From Flavobacterium flavigenum (GTDB lineage: Bacteria > Bacteroidota > Bacteroidia > Flavobacteriales > Flavobacteriaceae), in assembly GCF_027111255.2 (NCBI RefSeq), contig NZ_CP114285.2, positions 4,030,001 through 4,094,000 on the forward strand: DNA of 64,000 bases. The letters are read 5' to 3'. Position 1 is the first letter of the stretch; each line of letters begins with the position of its first letter. A program made the position numbers and the translations under genes. This document shows, piece by piece, positions 16,643 through 27,500 of the stretch. The notes under the pieces were generated by a model that was given only the letters and a program-made list of their open reading frames with translations, was not told where the DNA came from and ran no database searches.

Positions 16643-19600
16643 TTAAAGGCCTAAACGCAATCCTAACTGAAAGCTTTTAAACTGAGGTGCTAATCCTGTA
16701 TCTGCTCCCTGTCCAAATATTGATGAGGTAGGGCTAAATTCAGGGTCATATCCAAGATAATCTGTCAGGGTAAAGAGGTTATTTGCTGTAGCGTAAATTT
16801 TTATAGCCTTGATGTAGTTCATTTTTTCAACATTAAAATCGTATCCTACTACTAAAGTTTTCAGTCTTAAATAAGAACCATCTTCAATCCATCTATCAGA
16901 AAAATCGGCATTACCCATTGGATCTCCCCATGTTGCTTTTGGCATATCAGTTTGTTGACCTTCGGCTCTCCAGCGGTTAGCTACAGCAACGCTTTGATTT
17001 TCGTAACCACTCATTTTTTCCAAATTGTAACGTAAGCCATTATAAATATCGTTACCTATAGAAAAAGCAAACAACCCCTGAAGACTGAAACGTTTGTAGG
17101 TAAAATTAGTTGTAATGCTTCCTGTTAAATCCGGGTTTGGATTACCAATGTTCATACGGTCTTTATCATCAATAACCTTATCACCATTAGTATCTGTAAA
17201 GCGCACATCACCGCCTGCAAAAGGAACAAGTTCACCATTAGTTAAGCGTCTTGATAATCCGTCTGCCTGAGCTTCTGTAGTAGTTGAATAAACACCATTT
17301 GTTTTTAAACCATAGAACAAGTTGGCATCATGACCTACAGATGTAATGTAGGTAGCACCGCCAAATTGCGTAAGTATATCCCCGTTTGGAAGACTTTGGA
17401 CTTCATTTTTATAAGTAGCTAAATTTAAACCAAAATCAAAAGTGAAATCTGGAGAACTAATAACACGGGAATTTAAAGACATCTCTGCACCCAAAGTTTT
17501 CATTTGACCACTATTAGATACAACATAATCAAATCCGCTTAAGCCACTAACAGATTCATAAACAATCATATTGTCTGTTTTCTTTCTGTAAAAGTCCATA
17601 GAAAGATTGATGCGTTCGTTAAACAAACCCAAGTCAGCACCAACATTAAATTTTTTAACCGTTTCCCATTGCAGGTTTGGATTTCCAATGTTTCCACTTA
17701 CTAGGCCTTGTACTCCCAATAAATTTTGAGAGACATAATATTTTTGAGCTGTAAAGTTTCCTATATCGTCATTTCCGCTTTCGCTAATGGTTCCTCTTAA
17801 CTTTAAATAATCAATAGTTTTTGAATTTTTCATAAAATTTTCGGCAGAAACCAACCATGCTCCTGTTATAGCTGTCATAAGGGAGAGCTTATTTTTTCCG
17901 TTTGCTTTGTCTCCAAAACGGCTTGAACCATCCACGGCGTAACTTGTAGTCAGGAAATATTTATCAAGATAATTATAATTAGCACTAGCATAGATGTTTA
18001 GCCAATTCCACTCTCCCAAAGCTCCACCAACCTGGCGTAATAAGTTAGATCCAGCCCCTACACTCGTAAAATCATCTGTAGCAGAGTTGTATCCTAAACC
18101 TAAATCACTTTCAGAATGATTGCTTTGAGTTCTAAAACCAAAACGAACATCTACTTTATGGTTTTCTTTAAATCTCTTCAGGTAATTAGCATAAATATCG
18201 GTAAAAATGCTATTGTAAATTTGCACTTCGCTGCCTGAACGGTTTTTTGCTATTGCTGTAGGAAGAATAATATCAGCAACTCCTTTATCCGGAATAAAGA
18301 AAGATTCGCGCTCTTTATTATAGGTAAGTCCAAAAAGGGCATTTATATTGAATGCATTACTGATGTTGTATTTAAAATTAAGGTTACCAAAGAAACGGTA
18401 GTTTTTGTTGGTTCCAATTCCGTCATTAATGATTGCTCTTGGATTACTTACGTTAAAATCATCTGTATCTGCCAGATTTGGAGAAACATTTCCGTTATCA
18501 TCTATAGCATTTGGAGACAAGAATGGTGATTTTGTCAGACCTAAATAGATCGGGCTGGTTTTGTAAGCAAATCCCTGATCTCTTTGTTCCTGAAGGTTGT
18601 TAATGAAAGACATGTTTGCATCTACATAAAGCGTTTCTGTTAAACGCAATGATGCATTTAAACGTGTACTATAACGTTTAGATTCAGTGTTTTCTACAAT
18701 ACCCTGATTGTTAAGATATCCTACAGATAAACCATATTTTGCAATATCATCACCTCCGCGAACTTTAAGGAAATAATTTTGGCTTACACTCGATTTGAAA
18801 ACTTTGTCCTGCCAGTTGGTTTGGTTGTGATATTTATAGTATCCCGGAACTAGAGGATTATCGTTCATATAAGGAAGAGCTGTAATTTGATCCTGCGAAA
18901 TTCCGCGTGTAGCTTCTAACTGTGAAATATGTGTGCGATAAGCATCAGCACCCATAACCGGTAATTGGTCAGGTGTTTGATTGGTACTTCCGTACATAGT
19001 AAAATCAATTTTAGTTGTCAATTCTGTAGGGCGTGTGGTGTTGATAATCAATACTCCGTTAGCTCCTTTGGCTCCGTAAAGGGCACTATCATCTTTAAGA
19101 ACAGTAATGTTTTCAATATCTTTAACATCAAGATTGTCTAATGGAGAAGAAGTGTTATTTTGTATAATTCCGGAACCATAATCTTCATCGTCATAAATCA
19201 TTCCATCTACAATAATCAATGGTTTGTTTGATCCATATAAAGAAGTAAACCCCCTTAGGTTAAGATAAGCACCTGAGCCGGGAACTCCGGATCTTCTGAT
19301 ACTGTTTAGTCCGGCGACTCTTCCCTGAAGAAAGTCTCCAACAGATTCCTTAACAGGGCTTGACCATTGATTGGTTTTAAAATTCACCACATTTACGGCT
19401 TTTGTAGATCCGTATTGCAGTTCTTCTCCTGTAGGCATATTGGCAACTTGATAGGTAGGAGAATAATAGGCTTCATACAAGAAGATTTCTAAATCTGTAT
19501 TTCTGTTTTTAAGTGGAAAAACTTTGGTTTGAAATTCCTGTCCGCTTACAGTAAGCAGTACTTCCAGATGAGGTACGTTTATTTCAAAACTACCATCATC

Positions 19601-19831
19601 ATTGGTAATTGCTGCCGAAAAGTCTTTCACTACTACATTTATTCCTGATAGACCTCCTTTTGTTTTAGCATCTTTGACAATACCTTTGACCATAATTCCA
19701 TTTTTTATTTTTGGAGCCGTGGTTACTTTTGTTAGAGTTGAATCCTGATCGGTTTGAGCGTATAAGGAGACACTAAGGCTTCCGGCAAAGAAAATGGTTA
19801 TCGCACAGGTTAGTTGTAAATTTTTTAACAT
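16643..19831 (-). CDS. SusC/RagA-like TonB-dependent receptor (second pair)
   Basis: A 1,062-residue outer-membrane transporter. It has a signal peptide, a carboxypeptidase-regulatory-like domain (about 45-120; VKGIVKDAKTKGGLSGINVVVKD), and a plug with GDFLQGRVAGLNSIRRSG, LNLRGFTS, NKPLIIVDGM and ITVLKDDSALYGAKGANGV. The SusC barrel ends in FKSFQLGLRLGL. The usual VVVVGYG TonB box is replaced by a divergent stretch before the plug. It is translated 18 bp after a FAS1 lipoprotein and 33 bp before its SusD. Confidence 0.92.
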   Translation of the reverse strand: MLKNLQLTCAITIFFAGSLSVSLYAQTDQDSTLTKVTTAPKIKNGIMVKGIVKDAKTKGGLSGINVVVKDFSAAITNDDGSFEINVPHLEVLLTVSGQEFQTKVFPLKNRNTDLEIFLYEAYYSPTYQVANMPTGEELQYGSTKAVNVVNFKTNQWSSPVKESVGDFLQGRVAGLNSIRRSGVPGSGAYLNLRGFTSLYGSNKPLIIVDGMIYDDEDYGSGIIQNNTSSPLDNLDVKDIENITVLKDDSALYGAKGANGVLIINTTRPTELTTKIDFTMYGSTNQTPDQLPVMGADAYRTHISQLEATRGISQDQITALPYMNDNPLVPGYYKYHNQTNWQDKVFKSSVSQNYFLKVRGGDDIAKYGLSVGYLNNQGIVENTESKRYSTRLNASLRLTETLYVDANMSFINNLQEQRDQGFAYKTSPIYLGLTKSPFLSPNAIDDNGNVSPNLADTDDFNVSNPRAIINDGIGTNKNYRFFGNLNFKYNISNAFNINALFGLTYNKERESFFIPDKGVADIILPTAIAKNRSGSEVQIYNSIFTDIYANYLKRFKENHKVDVRFGFRTQSNHSESDLGLGYNSATDDFTSVGAGSNLLRQVGGALGEWNWLNIYASANYNYLDKYFLTTSYAVDGSSRFGDKANGKNKLSLMTAITGAWLVSAENFMKNSKTIDYLKLRGTISESGNDDIGNFTAQKYYVSQNLLGVQGLVSGNIGNPNLQWETVKKFNVGADLGLFNERINLSMDFYRKKTDNMIVYESVSGLSGFDYVVSNSGQMKTLGAEMSLNSRVISSPDFTFDFGLNLATYKNEVQSLPNGDILTQFGGATYITSVGHDANLFYGLKTNGVYSTTTEAQADGLSRRLTNGELVPFAGGDVRFTDTNGDKVIDDKDRMNIGNPNPDLTGSITTNFTYKRFSLQGLFAFSIGNDIYNGLRYNLEKMSGYENQSVAVANRWRAEGQQTDMPKATWGDPMGNADFSDRWIEDGSYLRLKTLVVGYDFNVEKMNYIKAIKIYATANNLFTLTDYLGYDPEFSPTSSIFGQGADTGLAPQFKSFQLGLRLGL

Positions 19832-19849
19832 ATCTATTTTTATAAAATA

Positions 19850-21274
19850 TTATTTAACGTCAGGAATAAATTTTAAATAATCAAGCGTAAGTGAATTAGT
19901 ACCATCAGCAGTGGTAGGGTTGGCAGAGAGGTAAGTTATTAAATCGCCAGATTGTTTTATATCAAAGTCTCCGATATATACTTCTTCATAAAAATTTACA
20001 GCTACAGGGATATATGGGAGATATTCTACAATATTATTATTGAATACGCCTACACGTTGTTGAAAAATAGTTGACTGATTGTTTATGGCTCTCCAGTATA
20101 CTCTGTATTTCATACTGTATATATCAGTAGCCAGATAGAGCAGAAAGGCATTCGAAACTTTGGTATTTTTTACATAGAGATCGTTAAATGAAACTCCTCC
20201 AGGATCTTTAAGATCGCGATACATCATTTTGCCTCTTAAGTCAGAAGGGAAGAATCCTGGATTTTTCTCTCCTTGAATGATAGTAGGAACTAAACGATCT
20301 TTTAATGGAACATCCATTTTTTTCATACGGTATACAATTCCATTACTCAAAACAATAGGTTCTCCTATAATTTGAGTTTTATCTATCGTTACTTTTGCCC
20401 CAAAACGAGTAATTAATTCGTCTGGCAATTCATTTAATTTATAGGCTTTTGGAAAAACCATATCCCTTACTGTAAAATATCTGGAATACTTTGTGGTTGA
20501 ATCGATAGATTTTTTTCGCAAATATGGTCTAAGGATTTCAACTTCAGCGTTATAACCTTCGTTTTCAATTAGAAATAATGTGTAAGAATTCTTTTCGTTA
20601 TTGACATTGTATACATTTTTTAAAAAAGAGTTGCTCAGGGAGTCTGCAAAAATCCCTGGAGTTGTATTTACTTTTGCAATACTGTCTGATGGATAAATGT
20701 AAAAATCATCAAGGCTTACCAAATAATCACTCATAGAAGAAGAACCAGTTTGAGATTTGATATATTCCCAAATGTTCTTTTGTGGAGCGAGGATATGATT
20801 GATAATGTGAAAAACACCGTTTTTTGCATAATGATCTGCAGAAACAATAGTAGCATTAGAAATTAGATTGTTTCCTTTAAAGGTTAAATACTTATTACTA
20901 AGCATTTTTATTTGTACAGTTTCTTCAGTTCTTACAGAAGAATAAGAAGTCAATGTAACATGGTTGGCTACAAAAGCAGACAAGGCTTCAGGATTATTAA
21001 GAATCGCAGCATCCAGTTGGGCAATAGCTTCATTAGAAGGCGCAAAAACGGTATACGTTTTAGAGGCAGACAAAATTTTGTCATATCCTGTTTTTGTTAA
21101 TAACTCTCCAAATTTCGATGTTTCTGAAGTATTTGTAATAGCTTCAGTAAGAGTAGTATTTAGACTTTGGTCTCCGTTACTTTCACGATCTGACCAAGGA
21201 TCTGAGCACGAAAATAAAGTGACTGTCAGCATGCTGACAAGGAATGTTTTATAATTTATTTTTAATGTGATCAT
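19850..21274 (-). CDS. Fasciclin (FAS1)-domain lipoprotein, 474 aa
   Basis: A lipoprotein with lipobox LFSC (Cys23) followed by SDPWSDRE, whose acids fit surface export. Residues of about 45-165 form a FAS1 domain: YTVFAPSNEAIAQLD, FVANHVTLTSY, then NGVFHIINHILAP. A second, more degenerate FAS1-like part spans about 170-315 (FYIYPSDSIAK, IVYRMKKMDVPLKD). The C-terminal 140 residues look like a beta-sandwich ending in LTLDYLKFIPDVK. FAS1 domains usually mediate adhesion or ligand binding. The position between SusCD modules suggests a surface accessory ligand-binding protein. Confidence 0.85.
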   Translation of the reverse strand: MITLKINYKTFLVSMLTVTLFSCSDPWSDRESNGDQSLNTTLTEAITNTSETSKFGELLTKTGYDKILSASKTYTVFAPSNEAIAQLDAAILNNPEALSAFVANHVTLTSYSSVRTEETVQIKMLSNKYLTFKGNNLISNATIVSADHYAKNGVFHIINHILAPQKNIWEYIKSQTGSSSMSDYLVSLDDFYIYPSDSIAKVNTTPGIFADSLSNSFLKNVYNVNNEKNSYTLFLIENEGYNAEVEILRPYLRKKSIDSTTKYSRYFTVRDMVFPKAYKLNELPDELITRFGAKVTIDKTQIIGEPIVLSNGIVYRMKKMDVPLKDRLVPTIIQGEKNPGFFPSDLRGKMMYRDLKDPGGVSFNDLYVKNTKVSNAFLLYLATDIYSMKYRVYWRAINNQSTIFQQRVGVFNNNIVEYLPYIPVAVNFYEEVYIGDFDIKQSGDLITYLSANPTTADGTNSLTLDYLKFIPDVK

Positions 21275-21309
21275 TTTTAGCTATATAAGTTTTTGATAGG
21301 AATGCTTTT

Positions 21310-23016
21310 CTATTTATTAGGATCGGTTAGCTGTGCAAAATCGTTTCCACCTGCCCTTAATCTAGGGTAAAGCTGATCCATATCTATAGGTCTAAATTCT
21401 ACAACATCCAACCACGAATAATCACCAGGACTTGAAAGCGATTCAAAAGTGATGGTATGACGGCCCGTTGTTTGTATATCCACAATACCGCAAAGTCTTG
21501 TATTAAATCTGTTAGTTAATGGATAAATGTGATTTTTATATCCTTGCGACTCTAAAACTCTTTCATTTAAAGTAACATTTCCGCCTTCCTGAAAGTTAAT
21601 AAGCCTTGGCAGTGCTACACCATCAATATAAACTTTAACAATAGGGTTTTTAGAAGCTTTTTGTCTGTAGGCTACCCAAACTTTATATTTTCCTTTTATA
21701 ATTACAGGAGTTTTAAAAGCTAGATTTTGTACAAAGTCTTTTCTAAGTTTTGCTTCTATAACGTCACCATGCCATCCACGATCTATATAATTACTGTTTC
21801 CTTTTGTAGCACATACATAGGTTAATTTATCAACACCATCCCATGTCACATCACGAAATAAAGATTTCTCAAGAGTTACACTATTGCCGGGTTTTCTAAA
21901 AACGGCACTTAACTGCATAAATTCTGGTTGGTCAGCCAAGTCGAAATAAACAGGAGCCGGGTTTCTTTTTTTGATAAAGAAATTCTGCTCGACAGTATGA
22001 ACCACTCCATTTGACGTTGTAACATCACTTGCTGGGCGATTTACAGGTATTCCTTTTTCTAATACTCCGTTGAAAGTTTCTTCGTTTAATAAAACTGTAC
22101 CTGTACTCATTTTTACACTAATTACTTCCAGCGGTGCTTTGGTTTCTAATGATGGCGTAACCGCCAGATCAGCCAAATATTGAAGTTTTGGTAAAATACG
22201 GTAACTTACAAAAAGATTTAAACTGTCTGCCGGATTCAACGGATCATGTAAATGACTATATTTTGCTTTTAAATCCTCAAGACTGTTGATTCCGGCAGCT
22301 TTAAATACTTCATTTGTTTCAGTTAAAACAGTCAGGTGTCCGCTAAGGGTCTTTTTCCCGTCGACTGTTGTTTCTGTTAGAGGCATATTTAATTTATCAT
22401 ACCATCCTGTTACTTTTAATGCTTGGGTAAATAAAGAAAGTGATTCATTTTCTTCTATAGTTTGTGCTAAAGTTTTATTGGCAACACGCAATACCTGATC
22501 TATTACATGTATGATTCCGTTTCCTGCCGGTACATTTGAAGACATGATTCGGGCTGTTTTATTAACAGTTATACTTGTAGAACCTCCAATTTTGGCAGCA
22601 CCTGTAATAAGAAATTGCCCTTGCTGGCTTGGGGTTGCAATTTTACCATCAGTAAAAGATGTAGTAGCCACTACCTGGTCAAGGATATGGAGTTTTACTA
22701 AATCCTGTAAATCCTTAAGAGGGATATCTTTTACAGAATCAGCATGAACATCTTTTAAATACTGTTTTACTGCATTATTTGTTGGCAGAAATAAAGTGTA
22801 TGTGCCATAAGTGTTCATAAACAAAGAGTAATTCGTAATTTCTAGCATTTCCAAAAACATGGAATAGTCATCATTTTGTTTCAAAAAGTCAGTAATGTTT
22901 ACTGTTTCATCTGTGCGTTCATTGATTTTTTCAGAAGTACAGTTGAGAAATGCCAGTGTTAAAAAGACCATTAAAGTAAGTCTCATCAATTTTGGTAGTG
23001 TGGTGTATCTTTTCAT
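21310..23016 (-). CDS. Fasciclin (FAS1)-domain lipoprotein with C-terminal beta-sandwich, 568 aa
   Basis: A lipoprotein (lipobox FLNC, Cys26). The first FAS1 domain spans about 40-175: YTLFLPTNNAVKQYL, LVKLHILDQVV, GNGIIHVIDQVLRV. The second spans about 180-355: SLFTQALKVTGWYDKL, SNGVVHTVEQNFFI. The C-terminal 190 residues read like a carbohydrate-binding-type beta-sandwich (YKVWVAYRQKASKNPIVKVY, then GRHTITFESLSSPGDYSWLD), comparable in layout to CBM-like modules, though I cannot assign a family. It is 35 bp upstream of the next FAS1 gene and 7 bp downstream of a susD-like gene. Confidence 0.85.
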   Translation of the reverse strand: MKRYTTLPKLMRLTLMVFLTLAFLNCTSEKINERTDETVNITDFLKQNDDYSMFLEMLEITNYSLFMNTYGTYTLFLPTNNAVKQYLKDVHADSVKDIPLKDLQDLVKLHILDQVVATTSFTDGKIATPSQQGQFLITGAAKIGGSTSITVNKTARIMSSNVPAGNGIIHVIDQVLRVANKTLAQTIEENESLSLFTQALKVTGWYDKLNMPLTETTVDGKKTLSGHLTVLTETNEVFKAAGINSLEDLKAKYSHLHDPLNPADSLNLFVSYRILPKLQYLADLAVTPSLETKAPLEVISVKMSTGTVLLNEETFNGVLEKGIPVNRPASDVTTSNGVVHTVEQNFFIKKRNPAPVYFDLADQPEFMQLSAVFRKPGNSVTLEKSLFRDVTWDGVDKLTYVCATKGNSNYIDRGWHGDVIEAKLRKDFVQNLAFKTPVIIKGKYKVWVAYRQKASKNPIVKVYIDGVALPRLINFQEGGNVTLNERVLESQGYKNHIYPLTNRFNTRLCGIVDIQTTGRHTITFESLSSPGDYSWLDVVEFRPIDMDQLYPRLRAGGNDFAQLTDPNK

Positions 23017-23023
23017 GACTTAA

Positions 23024-24544
23024 TTATTTATAAAATGGATTTTGAACTAATGCTTTATTGGTATACAATTCGTATTTATTGATTGGTAAGTAGTGACTAT
23101 CAGGATCCTGAAGTTTAGCCAGGATAGATTGCAGTTGATCTGCCGGAGCACTAATCAATGCCATATTATTCAATAAATCCAAACGTTCATAATTATTTCT
23201 TCTGGCATTTCGTAAAACATCAAACCAGCGTTTCCCTTCAAATGCAAATTCGCGTGCACGTTCTGATAAAAGATAATCTGTCATTTCTGATTTGTTTTCA
23301 GGATTAACATCCTCATGGGTCTGACTAATTGCCCTGCGTTTGAGGCGGATATCCTCAATGATAGTAAGTGCTTCGTCTCCTCTTCCTAATTGTATTAAGG
23401 CTTCTGCCTGTAATAGTAAAACATCTGAATATCTGTAAACAAACCAGTGTGTATCCGATTCCTGCAATGCTTTATAAGAATCCATATTAAGACCAGTAAA
23501 CTTATAGATTTGATTAGTACCGGGTACTAAAGCACATCTTTGACCCCGAACATCAAAATTATTGGCATCTGCGAAGTCAATCCCGAAAATATCTTCTAAA
23601 ACGACAGGAGATGCTATGAATTCCGGTCTTGCCAAAAACATATCGTAAAATGGATTCAGGTTTTGCGTCGTATACTGAAATTCAAAAATACTTTCGGTAG
23701 TGTTCCCGATTGCAAATACTCTGTTGAACCAACTGTTCGAAGCAGGAATTAATTTAAATTTACCTGAGTTTTCTATCTTTTTAGTCGCAGCGAGAGCTTC
23801 TGTAAATTTATCCATCCAAAGATAAACATCAGCCTGCATGGCATTAATAGTGTAAATAGTAACTCTTCCTTTGTTCGAAAGTATGTTACCATAATCTGTT
23901 ACAGCATATTCTTCTGCTAAAGCCAGATCTTTGATTACCTGTTCAAAAATTTGATTTTGTGGCGTTTTGGCCAATTGAAAATTATCTTTATCGGAAAGCG
24001 TTGCATCTAATTTAAGGGGCACATCCTTAAAAGTACGAGCTAGCGTAAAGTATAAATAAGCTCTGATAGCCAAAGCCTCAGAAAGGTAGTTGTTCAGCTG
24101 CGTTTGTGTTAGAGTAGGGTCGTTATCCCTTACTGCCGGTGCAAGTTGAATAACAGTATTACAGTAATTGATAGTTCTGTAAAATGCTGACCAGCTCGTT
24201 AAATCGTTTGATGACAAGATGTTTGATGTAGTAATGTCTCTCTGATCAGGAGTAGTATTGGTTGCTGGCGATATCATATCAGCTCTAATTTCGCCATACA
24301 TAAATAAATATTCGCTGATATTGTAATCTGTTACATCTGTTGGCGTTTGTCCTGCAGGAGGTCTTTTTAATAGAGAAGAATAGATACCGATAACAGCAGC
24401 CTGAACATCTTCTTTGGTTTTCCAGAATTCTTCACGTACGATACCATCTTCAGGCCTTAAATCTAAATAATCGTCACATGATGTAGCAGTAACAAAAATT
24501 AGAAGAATAGCTAATATAGATTTTATTTTAGTTCTCATAATCAA
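23024..24544 (-). CDS. SusD/RagB-like outer-membrane lipoprotein (first pair)
   Basis: A 506-residue lipoprotein (lipobox ATSC, Cys23) with the SusD start DDYLDLRPEDGIVREEFW. Helical TPR-like regions follow (ALAIRAYLYFTLARTFKDVPL, DVLLLQAEALIQLGRGDEAL). The C-terminal signature is RAREFAFEGKRWFDVLRNARR, with YLPINKYEL and NPFYK at the end. Two Met codons (residues 1 and 3) are possible starts. It follows its SusC by 8 bp, and the pair should form a SusCD importer. The ligand is unknown. Confidence 0.93.
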   Translation of the reverse strand: MIMRTKIKSILAILLIFVTATSCDDYLDLRPEDGIVREEFWKTKEDVQAAVIGIYSSLLKRPPAGQTPTDVTDYNISEYLFMYGEIRADMISPATNTTPDQRDITTSNILSSNDLTSWSAFYRTINYCNTVIQLAPAVRDNDPTLTQTQLNNYLSEALAIRAYLYFTLARTFKDVPLKLDATLSDKDNFQLAKTPQNQIFEQVIKDLALAEEYAVTDYGNILSNKGRVTIYTINAMQADVYLWMDKFTEALAATKKIENSGKFKLIPASNSWFNRVFAIGNTTESIFEFQYTTQNLNPFYDMFLARPEFIASPVVLEDIFGIDFADANNFDVRGQRCALVPGTNQIYKFTGLNMDSYKALQESDTHWFVYRYSDVLLLQAEALIQLGRGDEALTIIEDIRLKRRAISQTHEDVNPENKSEMTDYLLSERAREFAFEGKRWFDVLRNARRNNYERLDLLNNMALISAPADQLQSILAKLQDPDSHYLPINKYELYTNKALVQNPFYK

Positions 24545-24552
24545 TTTTTTAT

Positions 24553-27500
24553 TTAGAAACGTGTTGTAATGCCTAATGAGATACGGCTGTTAGGAGGGGT
24601 TCTTGAATTGTCAATTGCCATTCCGAAAGGACCTGAAGACATACTAACTTCTGGATCCTGACCTCTATAATTTGTCCAGGTGTATAAATTGTCAGCAGTT
24701 ATATAGGTTCTTATTTCATCCATTTTGAGGCTTTTCAATAATTTTTTTCCGAAAGAATAACTAAAAGTAACGGAACGAAGACGAACGAAAGAAGCATCTT
24801 CTACATACCTATCAGATCCTAACCAGTTGTATCCTGCTCCAAAAACTGCTCTTGGCATCTCGGTTACATCACCAGGATTTCGCCATCTTGATAATGTTGC
24901 AGTACTTTGATTATCCCATCCATACATATTTGTTGTTCTCATATCTGTTCCGTTTACTATATCATAATTCAAACGGAAGTTAAAGAACAGTAATAATTTG
25001 AACTGGTTGTTGAAGGTAATATTAGGGCCAAATCCTCCGTTAAGTTTTGGGTTGCTGTTTCCTAAATACACTACATCACGACTGTCTATATTACCATCTT
25101 TATTAATGTCTTCGTAAATGGCATCACCGGGCTGAAAAGTATAATCGGTATTGGGGTAATTAAAACGCATATACACTAATTGTCCGTTAGGACCTGTAAT
25201 GGCATTTCCATTTGCATCTTTGGCAAGGGTAGCTTGTTTATCTACATATACGCCCTTGTATCTGTATCCGTAAAAAGAACCAAACGGATTGTCTTTTTGA
25301 AGAAAACGTTTGTATTCTCCATTACGATCTATGTTTCCGCTTTCATTTGGAAAATACTCGGAGATCTCACGAATCATGTTTTGATTACTGGCAATGTTAA
25401 AGTTAAATTCTACTCTCCATTTATCTGTTTTAAGTGGCGTTGTAAAAAGACCAACTTCCCATCCCTGATTATCCATGGTTCCTACGTTTTGATCCATTTT
25501 ACTGTAACCTGCAACCGAAGTGACATCAACATTCTCGAAAATCATGTTTTTAGTAGTGTTACGATAAATTTCTACGTCGAGCTGGACACGTTTATTAAAC
25601 ATTTGAAGATTGAATCCTAAATTTTTTCCAATAAGTGTTTCCCACCGCAAATTACTTAATTGAATATTTTGAGGATATACTCCATTGAGCCCTAAGTAGT
25701 CAGATGGATAATTTCCATAAACATTATAGTAGCGGTAATCATATTTAGGTGCTCTTCCTGATTCTCCATAACTTAATCTCAAACTTAAATCATCAATCCA
25801 GTTCACGTTTCTCATAAAAGACTCTCCTGAAACTCTCCAACGTGCAGATGCTGATGGAAATAGTCCGTATCTATTTTCCTGACCAAATCTTGAATTTCCG
25901 TCTGCACGTAATCCTACGTTTACAATATAACGATCTAATAATCCGTATTGCGCATTCAATAAACTACCCACAGTTCTCGTTTGGCTGTTACTGGTATATA
26001 AATTTAATTCTGAATTTTGTGTTCTGGATGGATTCGACGGATCTGTAAGTAATGAAGATGCTGTGTTAGAGGTTATGACCTGATGGGATTCATAACGGGA
26101 GTCATTCGACTGTAAAGATAAAAGTACCGATAAGTTTTGTTTTTCGCCAAAATCAGGGGTATAAACAAAATTGGTTTTAGTTGTAATATTAGCCATATCG
26201 ACATCTACATCCGATGCGCGATTTACCACAGTTTCTGTTATAGGACGTCCTGTAGCATTTTGAGGTAAAAAAGATTTTGCTTTTGTACTATTAAAATCAA
26301 ACTGTAAATCAAATGTTGAAATGAATCTTTTGGGTATAATATCAACATTTATATTAAAATGAGGAACAACTCTGTTGCTTACCTGATTGTTTGTAGCAAA
26401 TTCTGCCATAGCCACAGGGTTGTATGTGCTTGGATATCCTCCTTGAACGTTTTGTGCCGGTGAGAAAAAATTAGGAGTAAGTACTCCGGTTTGATCATAT
26501 TCAAAAATACCCATATTTGGCATTTTTCCATAAGAAACACTTCTAAGTAAGTCTTTATCAGTTCCTGAAAAATTATTCACGTAATTACGGTCTGTACTGG
26601 AAAAAGTGTAAGCTATATCGGTTTTGAAACGAATACGGTCTGAAACTATATAATCTAAGTTTAAACGGGTACTGATGCGTTCAAAACCAGTACCTATGGT
26701 AACTCCTTTAGAATTGTAATACCCTACCGAACTGAAATATCTTGCTCTTTGTCCACCTCCTTGTAAAGACAGGTTATGATCGTGTATCAGGCCAATCTGA
26801 GATATTGCTTTTGTCCAGTCGGTATTGTTACTGTAGTTTTTATAATAATAAACTTCCTGAGGATCGTATTGAAATTCCTTAATATTTTGGGTGTTTAAAG
26901 GCACACCGTTTCGGTTCATGAATTCTTCAGGAATCAATTGAGAGTATTGGTCACCGCTTAACATCGGGAGTGCATCAGGAACTTTTGAACGAGTGCCTAC
27001 AAAGGTGTAGCTGATTTTTGGAGCACTGATTCCTCCACGTTTTGTATTGATAATAATAACACCACCTGCTGCTCGCGACCCCCATAAAGCAGTTGCAGCC
27101 GCATCCTTATCTATGGTGATGGTATCGATATCTGAAGGAGCAATATTTAGTAATGCTGCATAACCATCATCATCTGCAGTTCCAAAGTTAAAATCTGCGG
27201 GAATAGAGGTTTCATAAGGCATGCCGTCAACAACAATTAAAGGGCTGGAAGATCCGGAAATAGAGGAGGCTCCTCTGATCTTGATCTGCATTCCGGCACC
27301 AGGATCGCCACTAGAAGAAATAATGTCTACACCAGCGATACGTCCCTGTAGTTGTTCATCAATAGAAGCTGCCTGAGAGTTGGCTATGTCAGCTGCTTTA
27401 ATGGTAACAGAACTGGTAGTTTTATTTCTTTCGGCTATGTTTAGCAAACCGGTTTCTACCTTTTTTTGTCCTGTAACAACGACGTTATTTAGTGACGTAA

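Noticed and set aside
25180..25620. 146-codon open frame on the plus strand inside a SusC gene
   Set aside because: It is the reverse shadow of a well-conserved SusC barrel; composition is Ile/Phe/Val-rich as expected for antisense of an AT-rich gene.
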